The position numbers and the translations under genes are program-made. The notes under the pieces are model-generated. The model saw only the letters and a program-made list of their open reading frames with translations, ran no database searches and was not told the origin of the DNA. Positions 1 through 8,664 of a stretch of DNA of 41,498 bases are shown piece after piece; positions within the stretch are counted from its first letter, which is position 1; the number at the start of each line of letters is the position of its first letter. This stretch comes from Candidatus Latescibacterota bacterium (GTDB taxonomy: Bacteria > Krumholzibacteriota > Krumholzibacteriia > WVZY01): positions 1,725,968 through 1,767,465 of the forward strand of contig CP070677.1 of assembly GCA_020352495.1 (NCBI GenBank), in the 5' to 3' direction.

Positions 1-1300
1 AGAGCCCATTAAGCATCTCCGCCGGGAGAACAGTCTGTTGAAACATCTCGATAACGTGTGGATATTCGAGACGGACCCGTTCGATATCCTTGTACTTCTG
101 CTCAATGATCTCATCCATGTTGTTGTAGTGTATGAATTCGAGCATCACATCTGAGGCAACGTACCAGGTTTTGGGAATCCGAAACGGCGAGTCCGAGCTG
201 GCGCCACCGTCTGTTCTTTTCAAGATCTGCGATGCCAGAAACAACCCCGCGCTCTTGCCCCCGAGCTTTCCGTGGCTCTCCGGTGAGAAAACCACGTTCT
301 GGAGGAGGTGATAAAGGTCATCGATATCTACGTGATCCTTCGCCGTCTCGATGTAATCAAGACGGTTCGACAGAATGCACTCGATCAGAAGGACTTTCAG
401 ACCCCTCGCCAGGGGGTAACGATCATACGTCTCCTCACGGGTGGTGAAAAAATACCGCCGAAGGCTGCCGGACACTTCAGAGAGTGGGAGACGACGGCGC
501 ACCGTCCGTAGCAATGCGCCGAGCTTGTCTTCCTGGATCCACATCTGTATGCGGGAGAGGATCTCGTCACAACCCAGATGACTTGCGGCAATTCGAAATA
601 TCTTTTCGGTAAATTCCGTGGAAAAGTCCAATAGCCTGCTCAGACGTTGTCCTTTGATGTCGTCGCCGTTCAGATTGTCGCTGACAATGTCTTGACGCTC
701 ATCTGCCCGTCTCAGGTTCTCCGCCTCTTCGATGCCGCTCCAACACAGGTGGTTGAGCATCTTGTTGGAGATTCGAAGAAAGAGCGCGTTATCGGTCTGA
801 CGAATGAGGTCCAACACGGATTCCCAATCCCCTCTGCCGGTCTCCGAGGGATCCCGGTCGGCGGTCTGCCATTCCTGGAAGACGTGCTTCATCTTCTTGT
901 AGGTCAGGAAGTGATTGAGTCTGTCCGCAATAGTCTCGATGAGTTTTTTCTCTTCTTTGAGGAAGGGACCGATGTCGGCGGCAGGCGTCTCTTCTGTGTA
1001 GCAGACTTCGATCGTTCCTACCACTTGGTCTTGCTGTACGATGTTTGCGCTAAGTTTCCAAGGAGTCTCTTGGTATTCCCTCGAACGGTACTCGCGGCCT
1101 TCCAATGTGATTTGCGCAACGCAGCTGTCCGGGAACTGCCATCCCGGTGGGATCGCTTCAATGATGCTCTCACAGACGTGATCGATGTCCGCGTCCGGTT
1201 CCCTCAGGGTTTCCTCGATCGCATAGAGGCATGTGAGCTCTTTAGCTCGTTCCGTGAGAGCCTCCAAGAGCCTAATCGCTGACTGTGTTTGTTCTTTCAC
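1..1300 (-). CDS. GAF domain + PEP/pyruvate-binding (PPDK N-terminal) protein, 3'-truncated by window edge
   Basis: The minus strand is open from a GTG at 1298-1300 to the left edge, giving 433 codons with no stop. A GGGGGG stretch (1310-1315) about 10 nt upstream can serve as ribosome site, and an in-frame TGA lies just before the start. Residues about 15-150 form a GAF-type sensory domain (begins ERAKELTCLYAIEE; core VVGTIEVCYTEE; KEEKKLIETIADRL near its end). A helical linker follows. From about residue 335 the text GKLGGKSAGLFLASQIL is the first strand-loop of the PPDK/PEP-synthase N-terminal ATP-grasp domain, which continues past position 1. The gene overlaps the 3' end of the neighbouring PEP-binding gene by 29 nt, so translation is probably coupled. 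The GAF resembles the second GAF of the histidine kinase at 11529-13304. The family is known; the ligand is not. The plus-strand reading frame at 647-1282 is only a shadow of this gene. Confidence 0.88.
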   Translation of the reverse strand, partial: MKEQTQSAIRLLEALTERAKELTCLYAIEETLREPDADIDHVCESIIEAIPPGWQFPDSCVAQITLEGREYRSREYQETPWKLSANIVQQDQVVGTIEVCYTEETPAADIGPFLKEEKKLIETIADRLNHFLTYKKMKHVFQEWQTADRDPSETGRGDWESVLDLIRQTDNALFLRISNKMLNHLCWSGIEEAENLRRADERQDIVSDNLNGDDIKGQRLSRLLDFSTEFTEKIFRIAASHLGCDEILSRIQMWIQEDKLGALLRTVRRRLPLSEVSGSLRRYFFTTREETYDRYPLARGLKVLLIECILSNRLDYIETAKDHVDIDDLYHLLQNVVFSPESHGKLGGKSAGLFLASQILKRTDGGASSDSPFRIPKTWYVASDVMLEFIHYNNMDEIIEQKYKDIERVRLEYPHVIEMFQQTVLPAEMLNGL

Positions 1301-3050
1301 AGAAGATCACCCCCCGTCCGCTCCTTCCGTCAACTTTGATATGGAGAGGTGAAACCAGCGTGACGTGACGGACATGCTGCGACTCCCGGACTTGCCTCTG
1401 ACGTTCCAACCATTCCCACTTGACGGGATATTGCCCGGTTTTGTCCGTGGAAAAATAGAGAATCCGGAGGCAGTTGACGTTGTGGAAGAAATGCGAACCC
1501 TGGCTCATGTCCACGTTCATTCCGGATGTTGAGGCTTCAACGACAACCTTGGCTCCGGACACCTGCCCCCACTTCACCGGTATGCCCAACCAGGGATCGG
1601 AGGTTCCGAGTCGCCCCATGACCACGAGGAGATAAGGGAGTTTCGCCGCGAGAAGCTCTCGGTTCATCTCCTCCAGTTGCGCCGCTACCAACCACGTATC
1701 CTTGGCGGAAAAGGCATCGGGTTTTACGTAGACCACGTCCTTGATCGTGTCCAGCTGTCCATTGCCCAAGACCTCTTCGGATGCCACGATGACGTGTTCT
1801 CCCTGGAGTTCGTGCTCCTCGATCTCAACCCGATCGTCGGAAACGCACATCGGTCGAACTTGAAGGAAACCCAACCGGGCACACGCGTTTCCACCGTGAC
1901 CGAAATTGGCGGCGAACTCGATCTCGACAGGATTTCCCAAGTCATCCTCACAGATCTTCAGAAGGTCTCTGACCACGTCATTCAACGGGATGTCGCCCAG
2001 TTCCAACAAAGGGGCGAAATTCAACACTCGCGGACCCCGTAAGCCGGTGCCCATGGTGATGCGATCGGATTGCGGATCATAGGTCGAAGCCACCTCGCGA
2101 AGCACTCCATCCTCTTCTGCGTGCCGGAGATCCCCCGCGTAGAGGTATTCCGTCTCTTTGATTGGGTCGTACGTCGGTGGTTTACCCATGTTTACCGCCC
2201 AAAATCGAGTCTGAGTCTGCGTGAGAAGCTCCTTTGTAGAGCCGAAGGGCGGTTTTGCTCTGGGATGAGCGGGGCAGTAGGTCCAGCTCCTACCTCCGTC
2301 CACAATCGTCTTCCCCAATCCCAGCGCAAGGCTCACTACACCCTTCTCCGGTGGGGTATTCCCAAACGCATAGAAGTTGTACGAACGAGCTACTCCGGAG
2401 ACGCTCGGGTAAAACCGATCGCCATGGCGAAGGCCCACGATCTCTTGAATGATGACGGCCATCTTCTCTTCTTGATGTGACCGCCCCATGGCTTGACGGT
2501 AGCTCTTGGCGTCTCGGGAGAAGGTCGAGACATAAACGAACTTGACTGCCTCGACCAGCGTACGTAGACGTGACTCCGTGCTGAACTGATTGTTTGGCAC
2601 CATCTTGGTGTCGTAGACACCCGCAAACGGTTCGTTGAGGGCGTCTTCCAGCAGACCTGATGACCTGACAGCGAGGGGAACGTGTACGTCGGAGATGAGT
2701 TTTTTCAGTTCACCGACCAGCTCTGCCGGCAACTCCGCCCTTTGAAAAGCGTTTGCCATGTGTTGGTCTTTCGCATCCGATAAGGCGATGTCGTACAGGC
2801 GGTTCTCCTCCATGAACAGGTCGAACCAATCAGTGGCGATCACCCAAAACCAAGGAATGTCCACTTTGATGTTCGGATAAGCATCGGTGTCGAGCGCATT
2901 CGCCATTATGTTTTCGAACCGCACCAACCCTTGTGCTTTTCCGCCCATCTCTCCTTTCCCAATCCGGGCGAACCTGCCGTGGGGAGGGTTTGAAGCCCCC
3001 TCGGCCCTCGGGTGATGTTTTTCGATGGGTCTATTCTCTTTGTCAGACAT
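1272..3050 (-). CDS. PEP/pyruvate-binding domain protein (PPDK N-terminal ATP-grasp type)
   Basis: 592 residues from an ATG preceded by AGGTAGGTG. The PPDK/PEP-synthase N-terminal fold is visible: GKGEMGGKAQGL at 31-42, VRSSGLLEDALNEPFAGVYDT at about 128-147 (the RSS..ED and FAG.Y segments that hold ATP and phosphate), and the closing acidic strand plus LQVRP at about 396-400. In true PEP synthase or pyruvate phosphate dikinase this domain binds ATP next to a swivelling phospho-His domain with a TSHAA-like motif and a PEP/pyruvate TIM barrel. I see neither here. After residue 400 there is only a tail that includes SQGSHFFHN. It is therefore unlikely to be a complete PEP synthase, and a phosphotransfer or regulatory role is possible. 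It lies 75 nt after the glutamate-synthase-like gene and its last codons contain the start of a second PEP-binding gene. Confidence 0.88.
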   Translation of the reverse strand: MSDKENRPIEKHHPRAEGASNPPHGRFARIGKGEMGGKAQGLVRFENIMANALDTDAYPNIKVDIPWFWVIATDWFDLFMEENRLYDIALSDAKDQHMANAFQRAELPAELVGELKKLISDVHVPLAVRSSGLLEDALNEPFAGVYDTKMVPNNQFSTESRLRTLVEAVKFVYVSTFSRDAKSYRQAMGRSHQEEKMAVIIQEIVGLRHGDRFYPSVSGVARSYNFYAFGNTPPEKGVVSLALGLGKTIVDGGRSWTYCPAHPRAKPPFGSTKELLTQTQTRFWAVNMGKPPTYDPIKETEYLYAGDLRHAEEDGVLREVASTYDPQSDRITMGTGLRGPRVLNFAPLLELGDIPLNDVVRDLLKICEDDLGNPVEIEFAANFGHGGNACARLGFLQVRPMCVSDDRVEIEEHELQGEHVIVASEEVLGNGQLDTIKDVVYVKPDAFSAKDTWLVAAQLEEMNRELLAAKLPYLLVVMGRLGTSDPWLGIPVKWGQVSGAKVVVEASTSGMNVDMSQGSHFFHNVNCLRILYFSTDKTGQYPVKWEWLERQRQVRESQHVRHVTLVSPLHIKVDGRSGRGVIFCERTNTVSD

Positions 3051-3125
3051 AGCACCTACCTCTGTCGGGTGGCAGACGATCTTGGTGGTTCCGCCACACC
3101 GCCCGCCCTCAACACGGGGTGAAGT

Positions 3126-4715
3126 TTATCCGTTTAGGATCCTCTCCACCTCCACCGCATCAACATCTTGAATGTAGCTGATCCCACTGATCTCTGCCGC
3201 GTCCCTCGTCAGCGCTGCGATATCGTCACGGGTTATGTTGCTCAGATCGAATTTACGGGCTCCACACATTAGCTGACGCAGCCCTTGAGCGAGCCGCTCA
3301 TAGTACGTGTAGAGTCCGATCGCCCCCGTTGGAAGTCTATCGAACGCTTCATTGCCCAGCTCCTTGCGCAGTTCCGGTGCGGTGACGAATATCTCATCTT
3401 TGGTGCTGCCAAAGCGCTCGACATACACGGGGATCTCGTGTTCCTCGATAGTACGTCCGATGGTCTTGCCGACCATGGCGGCGGCAATCGGAGAGCGAGC
3501 CATACCCACGAGCTTTACAAACGGCGCACCCAGAGCGAGACCTTTGAAAATCTGGTCTTCAAAAGTAAACCCTCCGGCGACGGCCAGTCCCGGCACGTAC
3601 TCGCCTTTGTCGGCCAACGCCTTTGTGTACGTGTATAACAACGAGTGGAGCTCCACCGGCGGCATGCCCCATTCGTTCATCATGCGCCAGGGACTCATAC
3701 CCGTACCCCCTCCGGCACCGTCCACCGTTAGCAGATCGATCTTGTACTTCGAAGAGAACTTCACCGCCCGTGCGAGGTCGGCGGGCCGGTAGGCTCCCGT
3801 TTTTAAGAAAACGTACTTGGCGCCCGCCTTGCGCAGCTCTTCGACACGCGCGGCGAAAGAGTCCTCACTCACCATTCCAACACGGGAGTGCCTCTCGAAC
3901 TCTTTGAACGAGCCACGTTGGAACGCTTCGATGACATGGGGGTCCGTGGGGTTGGGAAGCACCACATATCCCCGCTCGTACAGTAGCTGGGCTTTCTCGA
4001 GATCCTTGATCTTGACCTCGCCGCCAATGTTTTTTGCGCCCTGACCCCACTTCAGTTCCACGATCTCGACACCGAGCTCTTGGATGGCGTATTCCTGTAC
4101 GCCAAGTCTCGTGTCCTCCACGTTGGCCTGAACGATGATGGCGCCATATCCGTCACGCTGGTGATCCTGGTACAGTTTTACTCTCCTCTTGAGATCCACC
4201 GTGTCCACGATTTTCCCATCCTTAAATACAGCCTCGGGATCCATACCGACGACGTTTTCGCCAATGGTCAGACCTGTACCCGCCAAAGCGGATCCAATGG
4301 CCAAACCCGCCCAGTTGTTCTTGGCAATGTTTGTGGACCCAATGCCCGGTATGATCCAAGGCTGGCGGAACTTGATACCTTGGTCGTGTCCGAAGTGCAC
4401 CTCGAGGTTGACATTGGGAAAGATTGCCTTGTCCGAGTCCGCCTCGATGCCATGGGCGCCAACAGCGGTGCCCATGATGTTGAAGTGCGAGTAGTCGACG
4501 GGATAGACCTTTTCCGACGCCGTAGTGATGACTCCAAATGGTTGCGGGTAGATCACCTCGTGGCCCCGGTAGGCTGATTTTCCGATTTCGCACATCCCGA
4601 CGCAGCCGTCCACGCAGGTGACGCACATGCCGGAGCCGGGAGTGACCGATCCCTCCGTCCTGTTATTGGTCAGGGTCGCCGCAGAAGAGTTAACTCTCGA
4701 CAGTGTTTGAAACAT
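3126..4715 (-). CDS. FMN-binding glutamate synthase-like protein with N-terminal Cys cluster
   Basis: 529 residues, related to the FMN/synthase domain of glutamate synthase (GltB central domain; archaeal-type). The phosphate/FMN barrel motifs are present: LKWGQGAKNIGG at 221-232, VDGAGGGTGMSPW at 331-343 and AVAGGFTFEDQIFKGLALGAPF at about 379-399. There is no N-terminal glutaminase domain, so any nitrogen or electron donor must come from a partner. Where GltB has the cysteines of the 3Fe-4S cluster, this protein reads LVGMARSPIAAAMVGK, without cysteine. Instead four cysteines are packed at 31, 34, 38 and 42 (CVTCVDGCVGMC), a possible Fe-S or metal site. The ATG at 4715 lies inside the end of the Fe-S subunit gene (26 nt overlap), so the two are probably co-translated. 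The substrate is not proven. 'Glutamate synthase' is a family name here, and the lost cluster argues against simply assuming that reaction. Confidence 0.88.
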   Translation of the reverse strand: MFQTLSRVNSSAATLTNNRTEGSVTPGSGMCVTCVDGCVGMCEIGKSAYRGHEVIYPQPFGVITTASEKVYPVDYSHFNIMGTAVGAHGIEADSDKAIFPNVNLEVHFGHDQGIKFRQPWIIPGIGSTNIAKNNWAGLAIGSALAGTGLTIGENVVGMDPEAVFKDGKIVDTVDLKRRVKLYQDHQRDGYGAIIVQANVEDTRLGVQEYAIQELGVEIVELKWGQGAKNIGGEVKIKDLEKAQLLYERGYVVLPNPTDPHVIEAFQRGSFKEFERHSRVGMVSEDSFAARVEELRKAGAKYVFLKTGAYRPADLARAVKFSSKYKIDLLTVDGAGGGTGMSPWRMMNEWGMPPVELHSLLYTYTKALADKGEYVPGLAVAGGFTFEDQIFKGLALGAPFVKLVGMARSPIAAAMVGKTIGRTIEEHEIPVYVERFGSTKDEIFVTAPELRKELGNEAFDRLPTGAIGLYTYYERLAQGLRQLMCGARKFDLSNITRDDIAALTRDAAEISGISYIQDVDAVEVERILNG

Positions 4716-5442
4716 GGCGTTCTGCTCCTTTTCGCTTCGTTTCCTTTTTCTCGGAAATCTGTTGTTTTCCCTTCACGATCTCACAGGCCACACAGGGATC
4801 CATGTAGCACATCATGTCATCGAACTGATTCTTTTCCACGCACGGCGGAGAGAGGTTGGCGCAACCACCGCAGACAGCTTTTTCAGGCTCGGTATAGGTG
4901 CATCGGAGCGTGCAAACCGGGCAGACGTAGATGCAGCCGCCGCACAGTCGGCACTCCTCCGACTTGATGTCAAACGGGGTGCCAATGCTGCGGTGTTCTC
5001 CTCGGCCGCGAAAACCGATCGCTTTGGCGACCATTTCCTCTTCACACATGCGCACACAAAGACCGCAAAGAATGCAGTCTTCGTATTCCTGGTTGAATCG
5101 CTGCCTGCGCACATCATGCTTCGCCGCCAGATCCTGGATCACCTTTGATTGCGGGCACGACGCCAGCATGAGCTCCAGGATCATCTTGCGTGCCTTGACC
5201 ACACGGGCTGACGCGGTTCTGACGACCAAACCCTCTTGCACCGGATAAGAGCAAGAGGTGACGAGTCTCGTTTTTTCTCCTTCTCCGATCTCCACTACGC
5301 ACAACCGGCAGGCACCGTATGGCGATAGCCCTTCCATGTGACAGAGCGTCGGAATGGGAAAGCCCAGAAACTGTGCGGCTTCCAAAATGGTCGTTCCCTT
5401 CTCTACACTTACTTCCAAGCCATTTATCTTGAGTGTAATCAC
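4690..5442 (-). CDS. NuoG/HydA-N-like iron-sulfur subunit (2Fe-2S plus 4Fe-4S, no hydrogenase domain)
   Basis: A GTG at 5440-5442 with GGGAGG 8 nt upstream is chosen over a longer frame from 5520, whose first 26 residues are basic and unlike the family. This gives 250 residues. A plant-type 2Fe-2S ferredoxin domain carries Cys34, 45, 48 and 64. Two classical 4Fe-4S motifs follow (Cys123/126/129/133 and 164/167/170/174). Eight further cysteines at 177-220 (CTLRC, CGGC, PPC, MMC, DPCVAC) suggest one or two extra clusters. The H-C3 cluster and the H-cluster domain of NuoG or [FeFe]-hydrogenase are absent. Start and stop overlap the NuoF-GltD gene by 4 nt (GTGA). Such subunits carry electrons between NuoF-type flavin subunits and ferredoxin in the cytosol. 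This one most resembles the Fe-S subunit expected in a Stn-type transhydrogenase. Confidence 0.88.
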   Translation of the reverse strand: MITLKINGLEVSVEKGTTILEAAQFLGFPIPTLCHMEGLSPYGACRLCVVEIGEGEKTRLVTSCSYPVQEGLVVRTASARVVKARKMILELMLASCPQSKVIQDLAAKHDVRRQRFNQEYEDCILCGLCVRMCEEEMVAKAIGFRGRGEHRSIGTPFDIKSEECRLCGGCIYVCPVCTLRCTYTEPEKAVCGGCANLSPPCVEKNQFDDMMCYMDPCVACEIVKGKQQISEKKETKRKGAERHVSNTVES

Positions 5443-8400
5443 GCGCTCTGCCTCCCACTTTCGATTTCGTTTTGTTTTTCTTCCTTGCCCTTGGCGAATT
5501 CCAGATCGCATCGCAGACACCGCAGCGCCTCTCGCCCAGCCTCCGTCTGAGAGAGGGTTACCTCGACCTCCGCGAAGTTGCGTTTACGCCATTCCGCCGG
5601 TGCGCGGGGTGTCTCGGAGCGGGCGGCGCTCAGGGCAGCTTCGTTCTCGACGGGTTCCACATAGACCTCGGGCAGGCTTGGCCTGACCGGTTGAAGCAGG
5701 TGTTCCTTCTTGAGAAACCGTTCGATGATAACGGCCGCCTTCTTGCCGTCGGCTATCGCTTCGACCACCGTGTTGGGGCCACGGACCACGTCCCCCGCGG
5801 CGAAAACCCCCGGCCGGTTGGTCTGCATTGTGGCGCGATTGACCCGCACCGTGTTCCAAGCGGTGATATCGAGCCGACTCGATTTGGCAGGGGTGATGGC
5901 ATCGATACCGGAATCTTCACCGATAGCGACGATGAGGGTGTCGAGGTCTACGACATGCTCGGTGCCCTTGATCGGTACCGGTCTGCGCCGGCCGCTCTCG
6001 TCGGCATCGCCAAGTTCATTGCGGACGCACTCGAGCGCTGCTAGGCGGCCGTTTTTGCCGACGATTCTTACCGGCGTGACGAGGGTTTCGATACGAATAC
6101 CCTCCTGGTCCGCCGCCTCGATCTCCTCCCCAAAGGCCGGCATCTCGTCACGTGTCCGTCGATAGAGGATGGTGACATTGTCCACTTCTTTGAGACGAAC
6201 TGCCATACGGGCCGCATCGATGGCGGAGTTGCCACCCCCGATGACACCTACCTTGCCTTTCGCAAGCTGCTTTTCGCGCAGGTTGAAGGCCTTCAAAAAC
6301 TCGATGGAGGGGTACACACCCTCCAAATCCTCGTTCTCAAGGTGCAGAGGTTTGCTCTTGTGGGCACCGATGGCGAGAAGAACAGCCCCGTAACCTTCTT
6401 CGAACAACCCGTCGATTTCCACGTCACGACCGAGCGCGACACCACACTCCAGCTTGATGTTCTTGTCGAGAAGTGCTTCGATCTCCTTCTCAATTATTTC
6501 GCGTGGCAACCGATAGGAAGGAATGGCACAGGTGAGCATGCCACCCGGCTCTTCTTCCGACTCGAAAATCGTGACCTTGCAACCCTTGAGCGACAAATAG
6601 TGGGCCGCGCTGAGCCCCGCGGGTCCCGCGCCAATAATCGCTACCCTCGGCGGGGCGCCGTCTGGCCACTTTTGTCTTAACGGCTTGTAGGTTGAGGGTT
6701 CGATCCGATCGGTAACGAATCGTTTTAAGGCCCGTATGGCCACTGGTGCGCCCCCTGTCGCACCGGCCCGGCATTTCGCCTCGCACGGATGGTGGCAGAC
6801 CCGGGCACAGACGGAAGGAAACGGGTTGGGTTCGCGGATGACCCGGTAGGCCTCCTCGTATTCCCCGCGTCCGATGTGAGCTACATATCGCCAGGCCTCG
6901 GTTCCTAATGGGCAGGCGGACTGGCATGGCGCGCCCACAAGATCCTTGCAGACGAAAGCATCGCAACGTTTGTCCTTGATGTGTCGTTCGTACTCTTCGC
7001 GAAAATAGCGCAACGTGCTGAGCACCGGATTGGGCGCCGACTGTCCAAGACCACACATCGACGTGTCCCTGACGACGTGGGCCAGCTCCTCCAGCAGATC
7101 CAGATCCTCCATCGTCGCCTCACCTTTGGAGACGTCGTCAAGGATCTCGTACATGCGTTGGGTTCCCTTCCGGCAGGTGAAACACTTCCCACAGGATTCG
7201 TCTTTGAGGAAACGCATAAAGTACTTGGCGTCATCCACCATACAGGTGTCCTCATACATAACGATCATTCCGCCCGACCCCATGATGGAACCCGCCTTCA
7301 CCAGGCTGTCATAGTCGATGGGTAGATCAAACATTCGGGCAGGGATACAGCCGCCGGAAGGTCCGCCTGTCTGAACGGCCTTGATTTTGCCTCCGCCGGG
7401 AGCGCCCCCACCAATGTCGTAAACAACCTCCGAGATCTTGATGCCCAACGGGACCTCGACCAACCCTGTGTTTTGGATTTTGCCGACGAGGGAAAAGATT
7501 TTGGTCCCGGTGTTTTCCGGAACCCCGATCCTGGAGTAGGCCTCACCGCCGTTCTTGATGATCACGGGAACGTTGGCGAGCGTTTCGACGTTGTTGATAC
7601 ACGTGGGGTGTCCCCCGATCCCCTTTTCGATTGGGTACGGGGGCCGTTGCCGCGGTTCGCCCGTGAAGCCTTCGACGGATCGGATTAACGCCGTTTCCTC
7701 ACCACACACAAAGGCGCCCGCGCCCCGCACGATCTTGATGTCGAAATCGACCCCGGCACCTAAAATGTTCGTTCCCAACAGCCCCAAATCTCGGGCCTGG
7801 CGAAGTGCAATGATCGCGTGTTTTATGGCGACGGGATACTCGCTGCGTACGTAGATGTAACCTTGGGTTGCGCCGATGGCAATCCCGCCAATGAGCAGAC
7901 CTTCGATGATCGCGTGGGGATTACCTTCCAGAAGGCTCCGATCCATATAGGCGCCGGGGTCTCCTTCGTCGGCATTGCAGACGATATACTTCTGCTCCGC
8001 CCCATTCCCCGAAGCTCTGGCAAGCTCCCATTTTTTGCCCGTCTGGAAACCGGCCCCGCCCCGACCCCTCAGACCCGATTTCTTGATTTCCTCGATGATC
8101 CAATCCGGATCAATATTCGAAAAAACTTTCTCGGTTGCCGCATACCCATCCAGCTCGATGTAGTTGACGATCCGGATCGGATCGAGTCTCTGGTTGTCCC
8201 CGAGGATGGTGCGTTTTTGCTTTTTGAAGAAAGGAATTTCGTCTTGGTCGTGGTATTGTCTTTTGTCGTGAGGGTCCCTGTAAACAAGGCTCTCGTCGAC
8301 GAAACCACCCACCGCAGCCTCGATCACCCTGGGAACATCCTCCATCTTGAGCTTGGGGTAGAGGTGCCGGCCGGGCTCGACGAGAATAAAGGGGTCCATC

Positions 8401-8624
8401 TCGCAGAATCCCTGACATCCCGTCACCCGAAGCCCGACTTTCGTTTGAAGGCTTCGATCGAGAATGTACCGCTTGATGATCCGTAAGATATCGTTCGATC
8501 CACTGGCCTGCCCACCCGTACCGGCGCAGACCACCAAGGTGGGCTTGTCGTATTGGAGTTTTTTATCATCCTGTATGCGCTGCCGAAACTCGACGAACTC
8601 CGAAACACTTGAGAGCCTGCTCAC
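5439..8624 (-). CDS. NuoF-GltD fusion: NADH-binding flavoprotein joined to NAD(P)H:FAD oxidoreductase
   Basis: 1061 residues from a GTG at 8622-8624 with AGAAAGG upstream; a longer frame to 8744 has no family-like extension. Domain order: a thioredoxin-like 2Fe-2S domain (1-105), the NuoF NADH/FMN core with GLRGRGGAGFQTGKKWE at 184-200, an SLBB domain (about 375-430), and the NuoF 4Fe-4S cysteines 478/481/484/524. Next comes a GltD/NfnB-type double 4Fe-4S domain (Cys554-618), then an FAD site GAGPAG at 665-670 and an NAD(P)H site GGGNSA at 796-801, ending in the GltD-like REALRCLRC. Only three of the usual four cysteines of the first 2Fe-2S site are seen (33, 70, 74; the fourth position reads CAGTGG). 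This architecture is known from the Sporomusa-type electron-bifurcating transhydrogenase subunit StnB and relatives. It would bring NADH and NADPH flavins into one cytosolic polypeptide. It lies 40 nt after the NuoE-like gene. The GltD half could alternatively feed the glutamate-synthase-like neighbour. Confidence 0.93.
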   Translation of the reverse strand: MSRLSSVSEFVEFRQRIQDDKKLQYDKPTLVVCAGTGGQASGSNDILRIIKRYILDRSLQTKVGLRVTGCQGFCEMDPFILVEPGRHLYPKLKMEDVPRVIEAAVGGFVDESLVYRDPHDKRQYHDQDEIPFFKKQKRTILGDNQRLDPIRIVNYIELDGYAATEKVFSNIDPDWIIEEIKKSGLRGRGGAGFQTGKKWELARASGNGAEQKYIVCNADEGDPGAYMDRSLLEGNPHAIIEGLLIGGIAIGATQGYIYVRSEYPVAIKHAIIALRQARDLGLLGTNILGAGVDFDIKIVRGAGAFVCGEETALIRSVEGFTGEPRQRPPYPIEKGIGGHPTCINNVETLANVPVIIKNGGEAYSRIGVPENTGTKIFSLVGKIQNTGLVEVPLGIKISEVVYDIGGGAPGGGKIKAVQTGGPSGGCIPARMFDLPIDYDSLVKAGSIMGSGGMIVMYEDTCMVDDAKYFMRFLKDESCGKCFTCRKGTQRMYEILDDVSKGEATMEDLDLLEELAHVVRDTSMCGLGQSAPNPVLSTLRYFREEYERHIKDKRCDAFVCKDLVGAPCQSACPLGTEAWRYVAHIGRGEYEEAYRVIREPNPFPSVCARVCHHPCEAKCRAGATGGAPVAIRALKRFVTDRIEPSTYKPLRQKWPDGAPPRVAIIGAGPAGLSAAHYLSLKGCKVTIFESEEEPGGMLTCAIPSYRLPREIIEKEIEALLDKNIKLECGVALGRDVEIDGLFEEGYGAVLLAIGAHKSKPLHLENEDLEGVYPSIEFLKAFNLREKQLAKGKVGVIGGGNSAIDAARMAVRLKEVDNVTILYRRTRDEMPAFGEEIEAADQEGIRIETLVTPVRIVGKNGRLAALECVRNELGDADESGRRRPVPIKGTEHVVDLDTLIVAIGEDSGIDAITPAKSSRLDITAWNTVRVNRATMQTNRPGVFAAGDVVRGPNTVVEAIADGKKAAVIIERFLKKEHLLQPVRPSLPEVYVEPVENEAALSAARSETPRAPAEWRKRNFAEVEVTLSQTEAGREALRCLRCDLEFAKGKEEKQNEIESGRQSA

Positions 8625-8664
8625 CGCTACACCTTTCTCTTGAATGCTCGATCCAACAAATTGA

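Noticed and set aside
647-1282. 211-codon plus-strand open frame
   Set aside because: Shadow of the GAF/PEP-binding gene on the minus strand, which has clear domain text through the same interval.
5443-5520. Longer N-terminus of the Fe-S subunit
   Set aside because: The 26 added residues are basic and the GTG at 5442 has a better ribosome site and a GTGA overlap.
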